From contig JAYSQR010000038.1 in the NCBI GenBank assembly GCA_043721435.1, forward strand, positions 1 through 64,000: 64,000 nucleotides of DNA, read 5' to 3'. This document shows, piece after piece, positions 41,788 to 50,857 of this stretch. The notes under the pieces were generated by a model, which worked only from the letters and a program-made list of their open reading frames with translations, did no database searches and was not told the DNA's origin. This stretch comes from VFJL01 sp043721435 (GTDB lineage: Bacteria; Pseudomonadota; Gammaproteobacteria; Burkholderiales; Nitrosomonadaceae). The position numbers and the translations under genes are program-made. Position 1 is the stretch's first letter. The number at the start of each line of letters is the position of its first letter.

Positions 41788-42105
41788 ATGAATAACTCAA
41801 TACCAATGAAACGATTCGAGATTGTTGTTGATGAAGAAAGGCTCAACGAGTTGATCGCGTTGCTGGGATCAACCGGTGTGCGTGGCTACACTTTCATCAA
41901 GCATACGGGCGGCCTCGGCTCGCGCGGCGAACGGCGTCCAGATGGCCTCTTTTTACAGGAAGAAAATGCCATGGTGATTCTCGCCTGCCAGGAAGAGCAG
42001 GCGCAGAAAGTGGTCGCGGCGCTACGTCCCAAGTTGAAGGAATTCGGCGGCATGTGCCTGATTTCGGACTGCCTCTGGGTTCAAGGACCTGCAGTTTCAT
42101 ATTAA
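41788..42105 (+). CDS. SbtB/CPII-like PII signalling protein, copy 2
   Basis: Near-duplicate of the PII protein that follows sbtA: only eight residues differ (A6P, K18R, T24A, E28S, V29T, N39H, I76V, E99Q, copy 1 to copy 2). The C90/C95 pair and the GGLGSRGERR loop are unchanged. The Shine-Dalgarno is GGAGGAAG. The gene has its own 190-nt leader after the carbonic-anhydrase-like gene and no transporter partner next to it, so it may regulate the DAB complex or the carbonic anhydrase, or simply be a recent copy. Confidence 0.88.
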   Translation: MNNSIPMKRFEIVVDEERLNELIALLGSTGVRGYTFIKHTGGLGSRGERRPDGLFLQEENAMVILACQEEQAQKVVAALRPKLKEFGGMCLISDCLWVQGPAVSY

Positions 42106-42358
42106 CCTGGTTTTTTACTCAAATTCCCCAGCCGTTCGACAAAACAGGGGCTGGAACCTATCTGTCTGGCAGTATTCATTGCAACCGACTTCCCGGTAGA
42201 GCCGGGTAGCGTCACGACTCACCGTACACCGCACTGTGGATGCGACGCTCCTGCCCTGTTCTATTCTTCTTGAGACCCTGTGATTATGGCTTAAGCTAGC
42301 AACATTTATTGTTCGATATCGTCGTGTTCTCGGCGAATATCTAGGTGAGGATTTTCTG

Positions 42359-44908
42359 GTGAATTTCACGAGATCAAAAGACTCGCCGTGGTGGGCGCGC
42401 AGTGTCGAAGAGACAGCCCAGGATATCGGCGCATCGATTAATGGCCTTAGCACGGCCGAGGCGACTGAGCGGCTTAAACATTTTGGTGCCAACGCACTCG
42501 AGGATAATGGTGCACCTAGCGTTGTTTCCTTACTGTTGCGACAGTTTGGCTCTCCCATTGTCCTGATCTTGATTGTCGCAGCGATTCTGTCGTTCGCGGT
42601 GCACGACCCGAGCGATGGGTTCATCATTCTCTTTATCGTTGCCGCCAGCGGTTTGCTGGGTTTCTGGCAGGAATTCCGTGCCGCGACGGTCGTCGCCAGC
42701 TTGCAGGAAATGGTCGAACTAAGTGCCATGGTCATGCGCGATGGTGCGGCAACCAGCGTACCGCGGGATGAGGTGGTGCCAGGTGATGTTGTTCTCCTTT
42801 CCGCAGGTTCTGGCGTACCTGCAGATTGCCGCTTGTTGGAATTACGTGATCTGTTCGTCAACGAGGCGACCCTGACTGGAGAGACATTCCCGGTCGAGAA
42901 GATTGCGGCTGATTTGCCGGCAGACACGCCGCTGGCACACCGCACCAATGCGCTGTTCCAGGGCACCCATGTGGTCAGTGGGAATGGCCGGGCTCTGGTC
43001 ATACGAACGGGCCGCAACACGGAGTTTGGTGCGATTGCACAGCAGTTACGGACTCGGCCGGAGGAATCTGATTTCGAGCGCGGAGTGCGTCAATTTGGCA
43101 CACTGCTGATCCGGCTGACGTTGATCCTCGTGATCCTGATCTTTGCCTTCAACGTCCTGTTGCAGCGGCCGGTCCTCGATTCGTTCCTGTTCGCGCTGGC
43201 GCTCGCTGTCGGCCTGACCCCAGAATTGCTGCCGGCGATCATCAGCGTAAATCTGGCCAGTGGGGCTCGCCGGATGGCTGCCAAGAAAGTCATCGTTAAA
43301 CGACTCGTTTCGATCGAGAACTTTGGCAGCATGGACGTGCTGTGCTCGGACAAGACGGGCACGCTTACAGAAGGCAAGGTCAGCCTGGAAGGCGCGCTGG
43401 ATGCAGAAGGGAATCCAAGCGAGCGTACGCTACGGCTGGCAGCAATCAATGCGGCATTCCAAACTGGATTTAACAACCCGATTGACGATGCCATCACGGT
43501 GGGGGCCGATCACGGGACTTTCGGCGCAGTGCGTCTTGACGAGATACCGTACGATTTCACACGCAAACGTCTGAGTGTGCTGGCGGCCATTGATGGACAA
43601 GCCGTACTCGTGACCAAGGGAGCGCTGTCACAGATGATCGATGCGTGTGTTACGGTGCAACTGGCCGACGGCCGAATTGTTCCCATTATGGGGCAGGAGC
43701 AGGCGATCCTTGAGCGCTATGCCGCGTTTAGTGCACGCGGGCTGCGCACGCTTGGAATTGCGGCAAAGTCATTGCCGGGGCGCTCCGCCGCCGGGCGAGA
43801 AGACGAGACAAATCTCACGTTTGTCGGCTTTTTGCTATTCGCGGATCCACCGAAAGCAGGGATTGCGGCAACGATCCTGGAGCTGCAAGGTCTTGGCATC
43901 GCGCTCAAGGTGATTACCGGGGACAATCAGTTGGTGGCGCGAGAAGTAGCCAGGCAGATCGGCCTGGTTGATGCGCGTATCGTGAGCGGGCAGGAACTGC
44001 GACAGGTAAGCGACGAGGCGCTGCCACAGTTGGCGCGGATGACAGACATTTTTGCCGAGGTTGAGCCGAACCAAAAAGAGCGCATCATCCGTGCACTCCG
44101 CAAGGCAGGCCACGTGGTTGGCTACCTGGGCGATGGCATCAACGATGCTCCAGCGCTGCACGCTGCGGACGTTGGCTTATCGGTTCAAGGCGCCGCAGAT
44201 GTAGCGAAGGAAGCCGCCGACATCGTGTTGCTCGAGCCGGATCTCGCCGTGCTTGCTGCCGGTGTGCGTGCGGGCCGTGCAACCTTTGCGAATACCATGA
44301 AATACGTTTTCATGGCCACGAGCGCAAACTTCGGCAACATGTTCAGCATGGCCGGCGCATCGCTTTTCCTGCCTTTTCTGCCGCTGCTGCCAAAGCAGAT
44401 CCTGCTCACTAATTTGATGACTGACTTGCCGGAAATGGCCATCGCCACGGATCAGGTAGATACCGAATCGGTCGAGCAGCCCCAGCGCTGGGATATGGAA
44501 TTCATCCGCGACTTCATGCTCAAGTTCGGGTTGCTCAGTTCTGTTTTCGACTTCCTCACATTTGGAGTGTTGTTCTTCATCCTGGAAGCCTCTCCCGAGC
44601 TATTTCGCAGCGGCTGGTTCGTCGAATCTGTCGTGTCGGCTGCGCTGGTTGTGCTCGTCATTCGAACTCGCGGGCCATTCTGGAGGAGCAGGCCGTCCAC
44701 GGCACTGACGCTGGCGACGCTGACTGTAGCCGCTGCCGCAGTCGCGCTCCCGTATACGCCGCTTGGCAACCTGTTTGGCTTTGTGCCGCTTCCGCCCCTT
44801 TTTCTCGGACTCATGGGGCTGATTGTGCTGGGGTACATCGGCTCAGCCGAAATCCTGAAGCAAACGTTCTACCGGCAGTACGAAAAAGGGAGTCGGGCTG
44901 CGGCCTAG
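42359..44908 (+). CDS. MgtA-type (P3B) magnesium-translocating P-type ATPase
   Basis: 849-residue P-type ATPase with an N-terminal cation-ATPase domain, an A domain (NEATLTGETFPVEK), a P domain with D331 (VLCSDKTGTLTEG), an N domain and the hinge YLGDGINDAPAL. The helix and loop VGLTPELLPAIISVNLASGA and VIVKRLVSIENFG are the pattern of magnesium importers MgtA/MgtB rather than calcium or heavy-metal pumps. It starts with GTG after GTGAGGA. The 253-bp leader (42106-42358) was checked for a magnesium riboswitch and none was recognised. The link with the neighbouring carbon-uptake genes is unknown. Confidence 0.85.
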   Translation: MNFTRSKDSPWWARSVEETAQDIGASINGLSTAEATERLKHFGANALEDNGAPSVVSLLLRQFGSPIVLILIVAAILSFAVHDPSDGFIILFIVAASGLLGFWQEFRAATVVASLQEMVELSAMVMRDGAATSVPRDEVVPGDVVLLSAGSGVPADCRLLELRDLFVNEATLTGETFPVEKIAADLPADTPLAHRTNALFQGTHVVSGNGRALVIRTGRNTEFGAIAQQLRTRPEESDFERGVRQFGTLLIRLTLILVILIFAFNVLLQRPVLDSFLFALALAVGLTPELLPAIISVNLASGARRMAAKKVIVKRLVSIENFGSMDVLCSDKTGTLTEGKVSLEGALDAEGNPSERTLRLAAINAAFQTGFNNPIDDAITVGADHGTFGAVRLDEIPYDFTRKRLSVLAAIDGQAVLVTKGALSQMIDACVTVQLADGRIVPIMGQEQAILERYAAFSARGLRTLGIAAKSLPGRSAAGREDETNLTFVGFLLFADPPKAGIAATILELQGLGIALKVITGDNQLVAREVARQIGLVDARIVSGQELRQVSDEALPQLARMTDIFAEVEPNQKERIIRALRKAGHVVGYLGDGINDAPALHAADVGLSVQGAADVAKEAADIVLLEPDLAVLAAGVRAGRATFANTMKYVFMATSANFGNMFSMAGASLFLPFLPLLPKQILLTNLMTDLPEMAIATDQVDTESVEQPQRWDMEFIRDFMLKFGLLSSVFDFLTFGVLFFILEASPELFRSGWFVESVVSAALVVLVIRTRGPFWRSRPSTALTLATLTVAAAAVALPYTPLGNLFGFVPLPPLFLGLMGLIVLGYIGSAEILKQTFYRQYEKGSRAAA

Positions 44909-44949
44909 CAGGCTGTTGCCTCTGGCTGCTATTCAGCCAACGCTGGCCC

Positions 44950-45900
44950 TCATTTCCGCGACGCATTCCCCAGTGATGCTGCCAGTTTCCGGTAGAAAGC
45001 AAGGCGCCGTGCGTTGATTTCCCCTGCTTCTGTCGCCTGCGCCAGCGCGCATCCGGGTTCGCCGGTGTGCCGGCAATTGCTGAATCTGCATTGCCCGAGG
45101 TAGGGGTGAAATTCGATGAATCCCCACGCCAAATCCGCTTCGTCAATATGATGCAGACCGAATTCCTGCATACCGGGGGAATCGATCAGGCGACTATTCT
45201 GATCGAGGTGGTAGAGCCGCGCGTGGGTGGTGGTGTGACGTCCAGTATCAAGTGCGACGGAAATCTCTGCAGTGGCACGTTCTGCAGCCGGGATGAGCGC
45301 ATTGATGAGGGTGGATTTGCCCATGCCTGATTGTCCTACCAGCACACTGAGCTGGCCTTGCAGATACGGCAGCAGCGGTGTGACATCTGCCTTGGCGCTG
45401 AGCTGCAGCAGCGGATAACCCAGTTCCCGGTAAAGCAGGAGAGAAGCGGCGGCAGCACGCGTGGGATCAGCGAGGTCAGCCTTGTTGAGCACGATCAACG
45501 CTTTGATATGCTGGCTTTCGGCAGCGGCGAGGCAACGGTTCACCAGTTCTTCACTGAAGCTGGGAACGGCGGCTACCACGATGATGACCTGGGTGACGTT
45601 GGCGGCGATCAGTTTTTCGCGGAAAGCGTCACTGCGATACAGTAGCGCGGTACGTGGCAGAATGGTTTCGATTACACCTTGTCCGGGTGTGGTGGGCTGA
45701 ATCAGCACCTGGTCGCCGCATGCCGCACCGCCTTTCTTGCCGCGCATCACGCAGGACCGGGTTACCTCGCTTGCGGTTTCAACCAGATAATGCCGACCGA
45801 ATGCGGCGACTATCTGTCCTGCAACAGGTGAGGGTGAAACAGACGGGGAGTTGCGGGCCGGACTCAAATCTTGAACAGGGCATCGACCTTCGCCGCGCAA
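44950..45900 (-). CDS. rsgA: Ribosome small-subunit-dependent GTPase RsgA
   Basis: Circularly permuted GTPase that helps 30S maturation. Order of motifs is G4 (LNKADL), G5 (QLSAKADV), G1 (LVGQSGMGKSTLIN), G2 (TTTHARL), G3 (DSPGMQEFG), with an N-terminal OB fold and a C-terminal zinc site (CRFSNCRHTGEPGC). The first possible start is TTG 45900, which overlaps the upstream pterin dehydratase by 37 nt; another TTG overlaps that gene's stop codon. The true start is uncertain by about 12 residues. Confidence 0.93.
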   Translation of the reverse strand: MRGEGRCPVQDLSPARNSPSVSPSPVAGQIVAAFGRHYLVETASEVTRSCVMRGKKGGAACGDQVLIQPTTPGQGVIETILPRTALLYRSDAFREKLIAANVTQVIIVVAAVPSFSEELVNRCLAAAESQHIKALIVLNKADLADPTRAAAASLLLYRELGYPLLQLSAKADVTPLLPYLQGQLSVLVGQSGMGKSTLINALIPAAERATAEISVALDTGRHTTTHARLYHLDQNSRLIDSPGMQEFGLHHIDEADLAWGFIEFHPYLGQCRFSNCRHTGEPGCALAQATEAGEINARRLAFYRKLAASLGNASRK

Positions 45901-46205
45901 ATGAAATCATTCTCGGACAGTCCATTGACGGCGTGAGTGGTGTATTCCACGCGGCATTTATTGTAGCCGACGGTGATGTCCGGGTGATGATCCTCGCGGT
46001 GCGAAACCCATGCGACCGCATTGACGAACGCCATGGTCTGATAATAATTCTTGAAATCGTAAGTTTTCCAGATTCGCTGGTCGAGAAGCTGCCAGCCCTC
46101 AAGCTGAGGCAGCAGCGTGGTGATTTCGCTGGGCGTGAGCGGCGGCATACCGCCTTCGCAGGGTTTGCATTGTTTGGTTGCGAGATCACAGACGGAAGTA
46201 TTCAT
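45864..46205 (-). CDS. Pterin-4a-carbinolamine dehydratase-like protein
   Basis: 113-residue PCD/DCoH family member. The fold signatures are seen in W-x-LLDQRIWKTYDFKNYYQTMAFVNAVAWVSHREDHHPDITVGYNKCRVEYTTH in pieces: HHPD with the catalytic histidines, then YTTHAVNGLSENDF. It dehydrates 4a-hydroxytetrahydropterin; in bacteria without phenylalanine hydroxylase nearby it may serve molybdopterin metabolism or another role. An N-terminal extension with three cysteines (CDLATKQCKPC) is typical of many bacterial copies. It has a good Shine-Dalgarno (GGAGAG) and overlaps rsgA. Confidence 0.9.
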   Translation of the reverse strand: MNTSVCDLATKQCKPCEGGMPPLTPSEITTLLPQLEGWQLLDQRIWKTYDFKNYYQTMAFVNAVAWVSHREDHHPDITVGYNKCRVEYTTHAVNGLSENDFICAAKVDALFKI

Positions 46206-46251
46206 TGTTTCTCTCCTTTGTAAGGTGGAGGAACGGGTCGAGATTTCTGCG

Positions 46252-47541
46252 TCAATTATGCGCCAGGTTCTGCAGCCGCGCTATCCTTAACGCAGCAGGC
46301 GGATGAGAGTCATAAAATGCCGAATGCAGTGGGTCGGGAGTGAGCGTTGCGGCATTGTCCTGGTAGAGTTTTACCAATGCCCGGATGAGATCGGTGGCAG
46401 AGGCTTTGTGTGCGGCGTATTCGTCAGCTTCAAATTCGTGCTTGCGCGAATACAGGCTGGCCAGAGGCTGCAACAGGAACGTAAACACGGGCATCGCCAG
46501 GAAAAACAGCAATAGTGCCATTGCGGTTGAAGGTACGGCCGCAACGGTCACGCCCAATCCCTGATAGAACCAGTCCTGCTGCATCAGGTAGCCCAGTCCC
46601 CACAGGAACACCAGGCTCATGGCGAAAGTCCAGACGATGCGTTTCATGACGTGGCGGCGCTTGAAATGTCCCAGTTCATGCGCCAGCACTGCTTCGATTT
46701 CGGGTGCGTCGAGACGCGAAAGTAAAGTGTCGAAGAAAACGATACGCTTGGTTTTGCCGAAGCCGGTGAAATAAGCGTTGCCGTGACTGCTGCGGCGCGA
46801 GCCGTCCATCACGAACAGCCCGCTGGATTCGAAGCCGCATTTTTGCAGCAGTTGTTCGATACGCGCCTTGAGCGTAGCATCTGCCAGCGGCGTGAACTTG
46901 TTGAATAACGGCGCAATCCAGGTGGGGTAGATAGCCAGAACCAGCAGGTTGAATGCCATCCACGCGAACCAGACGTAGAGCCACCAGTGCGCACCCATCT
47001 CCGCCATCAGCCACAGTACCCCGAATAACAGCGGTATGCCGAGCAGCATGCCCAACGCAGTCTGCTTGATGAGATCGGCAAAGAACATGGCGGGCGTCAT
47101 TTTATTGAAGCCGAATTGTTGTTCGATGACAAACGTGCGATAGTAAGTCAAGGGGATTTCTACTACACTCATCAGCAGCATGGTGCTGATGATCAGCGCT
47201 ATGCCGTGGGTTATCGGGTAATTTGCTGAACTGCCGTCGAGCGGTATCGGGACACCCAGCCAGTCTGACCAGAAAGCGGCCAGAGCATTCAACCCGCCGC
47301 CGAGGGTAAGAGCCAGTAGCAATGCCGCTTCCAGAAATATGTTGAGATAACCGAGACGGGTTTTTGCGCAAGTATAGTCGGCTGCTTTCTGGTGCGCCGC
47401 CAGATCGATTTGCGCGGAAAAGTTGTCGGGCACGCTGGCGCGGTGGGCGCGGATATGGCGGATGTGCCGCGTTGCGAGCCACATGCGCACACAGGTGGTG
47501 AGCAGCAGGGCGGCAACAAAGACGGCAGTGAAGATTTGCAT
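46252..47541 (-). CDS. M48 (Ste24-like) membrane metalloprotease
   Basis: Zinc endopeptidase of the CAAX-prenyl-protease-1 type. VLAHELGHFKRRH contains HExxH, and FEADEYAAHK carries the third zinc ligand. Six or seven membrane helices surround the catalytic region, and GNAYFTGFGKTKRIVFFDTLL is a conserved block. The frame is open to 47607, but ATG 47541 gives a normal N-terminus (MQIFTAVFVAALLL) and 429 residues. In bacteria these enzymes probably degrade membrane proteins; the substrate is unknown. It lies upstream of the pterin dehydratase on the same strand. Confidence 0.9.
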   Translation of the reverse strand: MQIFTAVFVAALLLTTCVRMWLATRHIRHIRAHRASVPDNFSAQIDLAAHQKAADYTCAKTRLGYLNIFLEAALLLALTLGGGLNALAAFWSDWLGVPIPLDGSSANYPITHGIALIISTMLLMSVVEIPLTYYRTFVIEQQFGFNKMTPAMFFADLIKQTALGMLLGIPLLFGVLWLMAEMGAHWWLYVWFAWMAFNLLVLAIYPTWIAPLFNKFTPLADATLKARIEQLLQKCGFESSGLFVMDGSRRSSHGNAYFTGFGKTKRIVFFDTLLSRLDAPEIEAVLAHELGHFKRRHVMKRIVWTFAMSLVFLWGLGYLMQQDWFYQGLGVTVAAVPSTAMALLLFFLAMPVFTFLLQPLASLYSRKHEFEADEYAAHKASATDLIRALVKLYQDNAATLTPDPLHSAFYDSHPPAALRIARLQNLAHN

Positions 47542-47641
47542 GGACAATTGAGACCAGAGGTTAGCAACGGGCAGTGAGCGTGACGGACTGCCAGCGGTAT
47601 GACACAATTACACCCTGAAAATTCAGGGGAAGGGTCGGATT

Positions 47642-48187
47642 ATGGCACAAGATAACGGTAACCTCATCTGGATCGACATGGAAATGAGCGGACTCAGTTC
47701 GGATCGCGATCGCATCATCGAAGTGGCCCTGGTCGTGACCGATTCGCAGTTGAATGTGGTGGCGGAGGCGCCGGTACTGGTGGTACATCAATCAGACGCG
47801 GTGCTGGATGGGATGGACAACTGGAATAAATCCACTCATGCCAAATCCGGTTTGATCGACAAGATCAAGGCGTCAACCCTGACAGAAGCCGAGGTGGAGA
47901 CACGCATGCTTGCGTTTCTGCAGCAGCACGTTCCAGCCGGGATTTCTCCCATGTGCGGCAATTCCATCTGTCAGGACCGCCGCTTCCTGGCGCGTTCCAT
48001 GCCGCAACTGGAGGCATATTTTCATTATCGCAATCTAGATGTGAGTACCCTGAAGGAACTGGTCAAACGCTGGAAGCCCGAGATTGCCGCAGGCTTGACC
48101 AAGCAAAGCAAGCACGAAGCGCTGGCGGATATTTACGATTCCATTGTCGAAATGAAGTATTACCGCGAGCATTTCCTCAGAGCGTAG
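47642..48187 (+). CDS. orn: Oligoribonuclease
   Basis: 3'-5' exonuclease of the DnaQ/DEDDh superfamily that degrades di- to short oligoribonucleotides. The motifs are WIDMEMSGLSSDRDRIIEVA (ExoI), NSICQDRRFLARSMP (ExoII) and KHEALADIYDSIVEM (ExoIII region), with YRNLDVSTLKEL in between. Its length of 181 is standard. It is divergent from the M48 protease gene. Confidence 0.96.
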   Translation: MAQDNGNLIWIDMEMSGLSSDRDRIIEVALVVTDSQLNVVAEAPVLVVHQSDAVLDGMDNWNKSTHAKSGLIDKIKASTLTEAEVETRMLAFLQQHVPAGISPMCGNSICQDRRFLARSMPQLEAYFHYRNLDVSTLKELVKRWKPEIAAGLTKQSKHEALADIYDSIVEMKYYREHFLRA

Positions 48188-48255
48188 CAGAGTGATGCGA
48201 AATTTACTTTCCTGCTTGCAACCTACTGTCTAGCCCCCGTCAAGGAGAGTTACGT

Positions 48256-50811
48256 ATGTCCTCCGGCACTGTATTCAACCTCGCAGTCAATCCAAAAATC
48301 CCCCACCGGCTGGTCCGCCTGGAGGAGTTAGCCAACAATCTCTGGTACAGTTGGGATCGCTCAACGCGCTCGCTGTTTTCCCGTTTGCATCCCGGTTTAT
48401 GGGGGGCAGTGGGGCATAATCCCAAGGCTTTTCTTAAACGCGTGGACGAATCCCTGCTATTGGAAGCCGCAGAGGATCAGGTATTTCTCGCCAATTACAA
48501 CAGCATTTTATCGTCCTACGATTCTTATCATTCCGAACCGTTACGGCATAACGGCGCCGAAGGTCTGCGTCCGCATGACCAGGTAGCGTACTTCTGTTTC
48601 GAGTTTGGTTTTCACGAGAGCTTTCCGATTTATTCCGGTGGCCTTGGCATCCTGGCTGGCGACCACTGCAAGGCGGCGAGCGATCTGCGCCTGCCGTTTG
48701 TCGGTGTCGGCCTGCTCTATCGTCAGGGCTATTTCTTCCAGACTATCGATAACCAGGGTAACCAGCAGGTCACCTACACCGATTCGGATTTCGAGGACTT
48801 GCCAGCGGCACCGGTACTGCATGCAGATGGCTCGGAGGTGCGGGTCGAAGTGGAATTGCCGCAGCGCAAGGTGGTGATAAAAGTATGGCAAGCGCAGGTG
48901 GGCCATGTGACGCTGTATCTGCTGGATACCGATTTGCCGGAGAATTCCTCGCAGGACCGAGACATTACCCATCAGCTCTATGGTGGCGACAAAGCCATGC
49001 GTATCGAGCAGGAAATCATACTCGGTGTCGGTGGCGTGCGCGCATTGCAGGCGGTGGGCAGGCGGCCGACGGTGTGGCACATCAACGAAGGTCATGCGGC
49101 ATTCATGATGCTGGAACGCATGCGCAATCTGGTGCAGCAGGGTCTGGATTTCGCCAGCGCACTGGAAGCGGTGGCAGTGAACACGGTGTTCACCACCCAT
49201 ACCGCAGTACCGGCGGGGCATGACCATTTCAACGCAGACATGATGCAGACATATTTCGAGGGATTCTACCGTGATCTCGGCATCGCTCGCGAAGAGTTCA
49301 TGGCACTGGGCCGCGTTCCCGACGGTCCGGATTTCAACATGACCGCGCTCGCCATCCGCAGTTCGCGCTCGCATAACGGTGTGAGCAGGATCCACGGTCA
49401 TGTGTCGGCGCGCATTTGCCAGGATTTGTGGCCGCAGATCGAGCCGGAAGAGAATCCAATGGGGTATATCACCAACGGCGTGCATGTGCCGACGTTCCTG
49501 GCGCAGGAATGGTCCGATCTGTTCGACCGCCATCTCGGCCATGAGTGGCGCAACAAACTGTGCGACGCCGAGTATTGGTCGCGCATCGAGACGATACCCG
49601 ACCACCAGTTCTGGAGCGTGCGGCAATCGCTGAAATCACAAATGCTTTATGGCGTACGTTCCCACCTCGCCGTACAGAATTCCCGTAACCATGGTTCTGA
49701 GGCGCATCTCGACCGATTGCTCAAGCTCACCGATCCGATTAATCCGAATATCCTGACCATCGGTTTTGCCCGCCGTTTCGCCACTTATAAACGCGCCACG
49801 CTGCTATTCGAGAATCTCGACTGGCTGCGTAAAATCATCCTTGACCAGGAACGCCCGGTATTGTTTATTTTTGCCGGCAAGGCGCACCCAGCGGATATTC
49901 CCGGACAGGATTTGATCCGGCGTATCAGCCAGGTCGCACGCCTGCCGGAATTTGAAGGGCGGCTGCTGTTGATCGCGGGCTATGATCTGCGGCTTGCGCG
50001 GCGGTTGGTGGCGGGGGTGGATGTGTGGCTCAATAACCCGGTGTACCCGTTGGAAGCAAGCGGCACTTCCGGGATGAAAGCGGGCATCAACGGGACGATT
50101 AACCTGAGCGTGCTCGATGGCTGGTGGGGAGAAGGCTACGATGGCAAGAATGGCTGGGCCATCAAGCCGGGACCGGAGGATATGCCGCCCACGCTGCGCG
50201 ACCAGGAAGAGAGCCAGACTCTCTACGAAATCCTGCAGGATCGGGTGGTGCCGCTCTATTATCATCGCGACAAGCTCGGTTACTCGCCCGAGTGGGTGAG
50301 AATGGCCAAGCATTCGATGATGTCATTGCTGCCGCGCTACAATGCCACGCGCATGCTGGGCGAGTACCTGAACAACTTCTATCTGCCGGCGAGCAACCAG
50401 GGTGCGCTCTATACCGAGAATGGCTTTGATGGCGCCAGAAAAGTTGCCGCCTGGAAAACCCATGTGAGAAATGCATGGGGTGGAGTGACGCTGCGTCGGC
50501 TGGATACCCCATGCAAGCGCATCAGTTTTGGTGATGTCGTACATTTCAGTATCGCCGCAAGACTGAACGGCCTGCAGCCCGAGGATGTGGTGGCGGAACT
50601 GTTGGTTTGCCGTCAGTTCAAGGGCAGCAAGCCATGCGATTTCAAGCACTTCAGGTTCGAAGCCAGCGGTGTCGAGGAATCGGGCGAGCATCTGTTTGAA
50701 CTGAATCTCGCTCCGGAACTATGCGGCAGGCTGGAATATTACATCCGTATTTATCCATATCAGCCGCTGCTGACACATCCGCTGGAAATGGGCCTGATGG
50801 CATGGCTGTAG
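48256..50811 (+). CDS. glgP: Alpha-glucan (glycogen) phosphorylase with DUF3417 N-terminus
   Basis: GT35 phosphorylase that releases glucose-1-phosphate from glycogen or maltodextrin. The N-terminal DUF3417 region (VRLEELANNLWYSWDRSTRSLF) marks the short bacterial/archaeal alpha-glucan phosphorylase class, as does the 851-residue length. The PLP lysine is K608 in EASGTSGMKAGINGT, followed by WWGEGYDGKNGWAI. The HINEGHAAFMMLERM block is intact. It has a Shine-Dalgarno (AAGGAGAG) and is the first gene of the glycogen region; glgA converges on it from the other strand. Confidence 0.93.
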   Translation: MSSGTVFNLAVNPKIPHRLVRLEELANNLWYSWDRSTRSLFSRLHPGLWGAVGHNPKAFLKRVDESLLLEAAEDQVFLANYNSILSSYDSYHSEPLRHNGAEGLRPHDQVAYFCFEFGFHESFPIYSGGLGILAGDHCKAASDLRLPFVGVGLLYRQGYFFQTIDNQGNQQVTYTDSDFEDLPAAPVLHADGSEVRVEVELPQRKVVIKVWQAQVGHVTLYLLDTDLPENSSQDRDITHQLYGGDKAMRIEQEIILGVGGVRALQAVGRRPTVWHINEGHAAFMMLERMRNLVQQGLDFASALEAVAVNTVFTTHTAVPAGHDHFNADMMQTYFEGFYRDLGIAREEFMALGRVPDGPDFNMTALAIRSSRSHNGVSRIHGHVSARICQDLWPQIEPEENPMGYITNGVHVPTFLAQEWSDLFDRHLGHEWRNKLCDAEYWSRIETIPDHQFWSVRQSLKSQMLYGVRSHLAVQNSRNHGSEAHLDRLLKLTDPINPNILTIGFARRFATYKRATLLFENLDWLRKIILDQERPVLFIFAGKAHPADIPGQDLIRRISQVARLPEFEGRLLLIAGYDLRLARRLVAGVDVWLNNPVYPLEASGTSGMKAGINGTINLSVLDGWWGEGYDGKNGWAIKPGPEDMPPTLRDQEESQTLYEILQDRVVPLYYHRDKLGYSPEWVRMAKHSMMSLLPRYNATRMLGEYLNNFYLPASNQGALYTENGFDGARKVAAWKTHVRNAWGGVTLRRLDTPCKRISFGDVVHFSIAARLNGLQPEDVVAELLVCRQFKGSKPCDFKHFRFEASGVEESGEHLFELNLAPELCGRLEYYIRIYPYQPLLTHPLEMGLMAWL

Positions 50812-50857
50812 GGTGATGCTGGGGAGTAGTGAGTGGAAAGTAGGGAGTGGGGAGGCA

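Noticed and set aside
29190..42105. Carboxysome operon
   Set aside because: A CsoSCA-like protein and PII proteins are present, but no shell (BMC), CsoS2 or RubisCO genes.
42106..42358. Magnesium riboswitch (M-box) before the MgtA-like gene
   Set aside because: TAGGTGAGG resembles the M-box start, but it directly precedes the GTG codon and serves as the ribosome-binding region; the other conserved M-box elements are absent.
42359..44908. Calcium or heavy-metal P-type ATPase
   Set aside because: The VGLTPELLP and VIVKRL...IENFG motifs fit the P3B magnesium class; there is no CPC motif or N-terminal heavy-metal domain.
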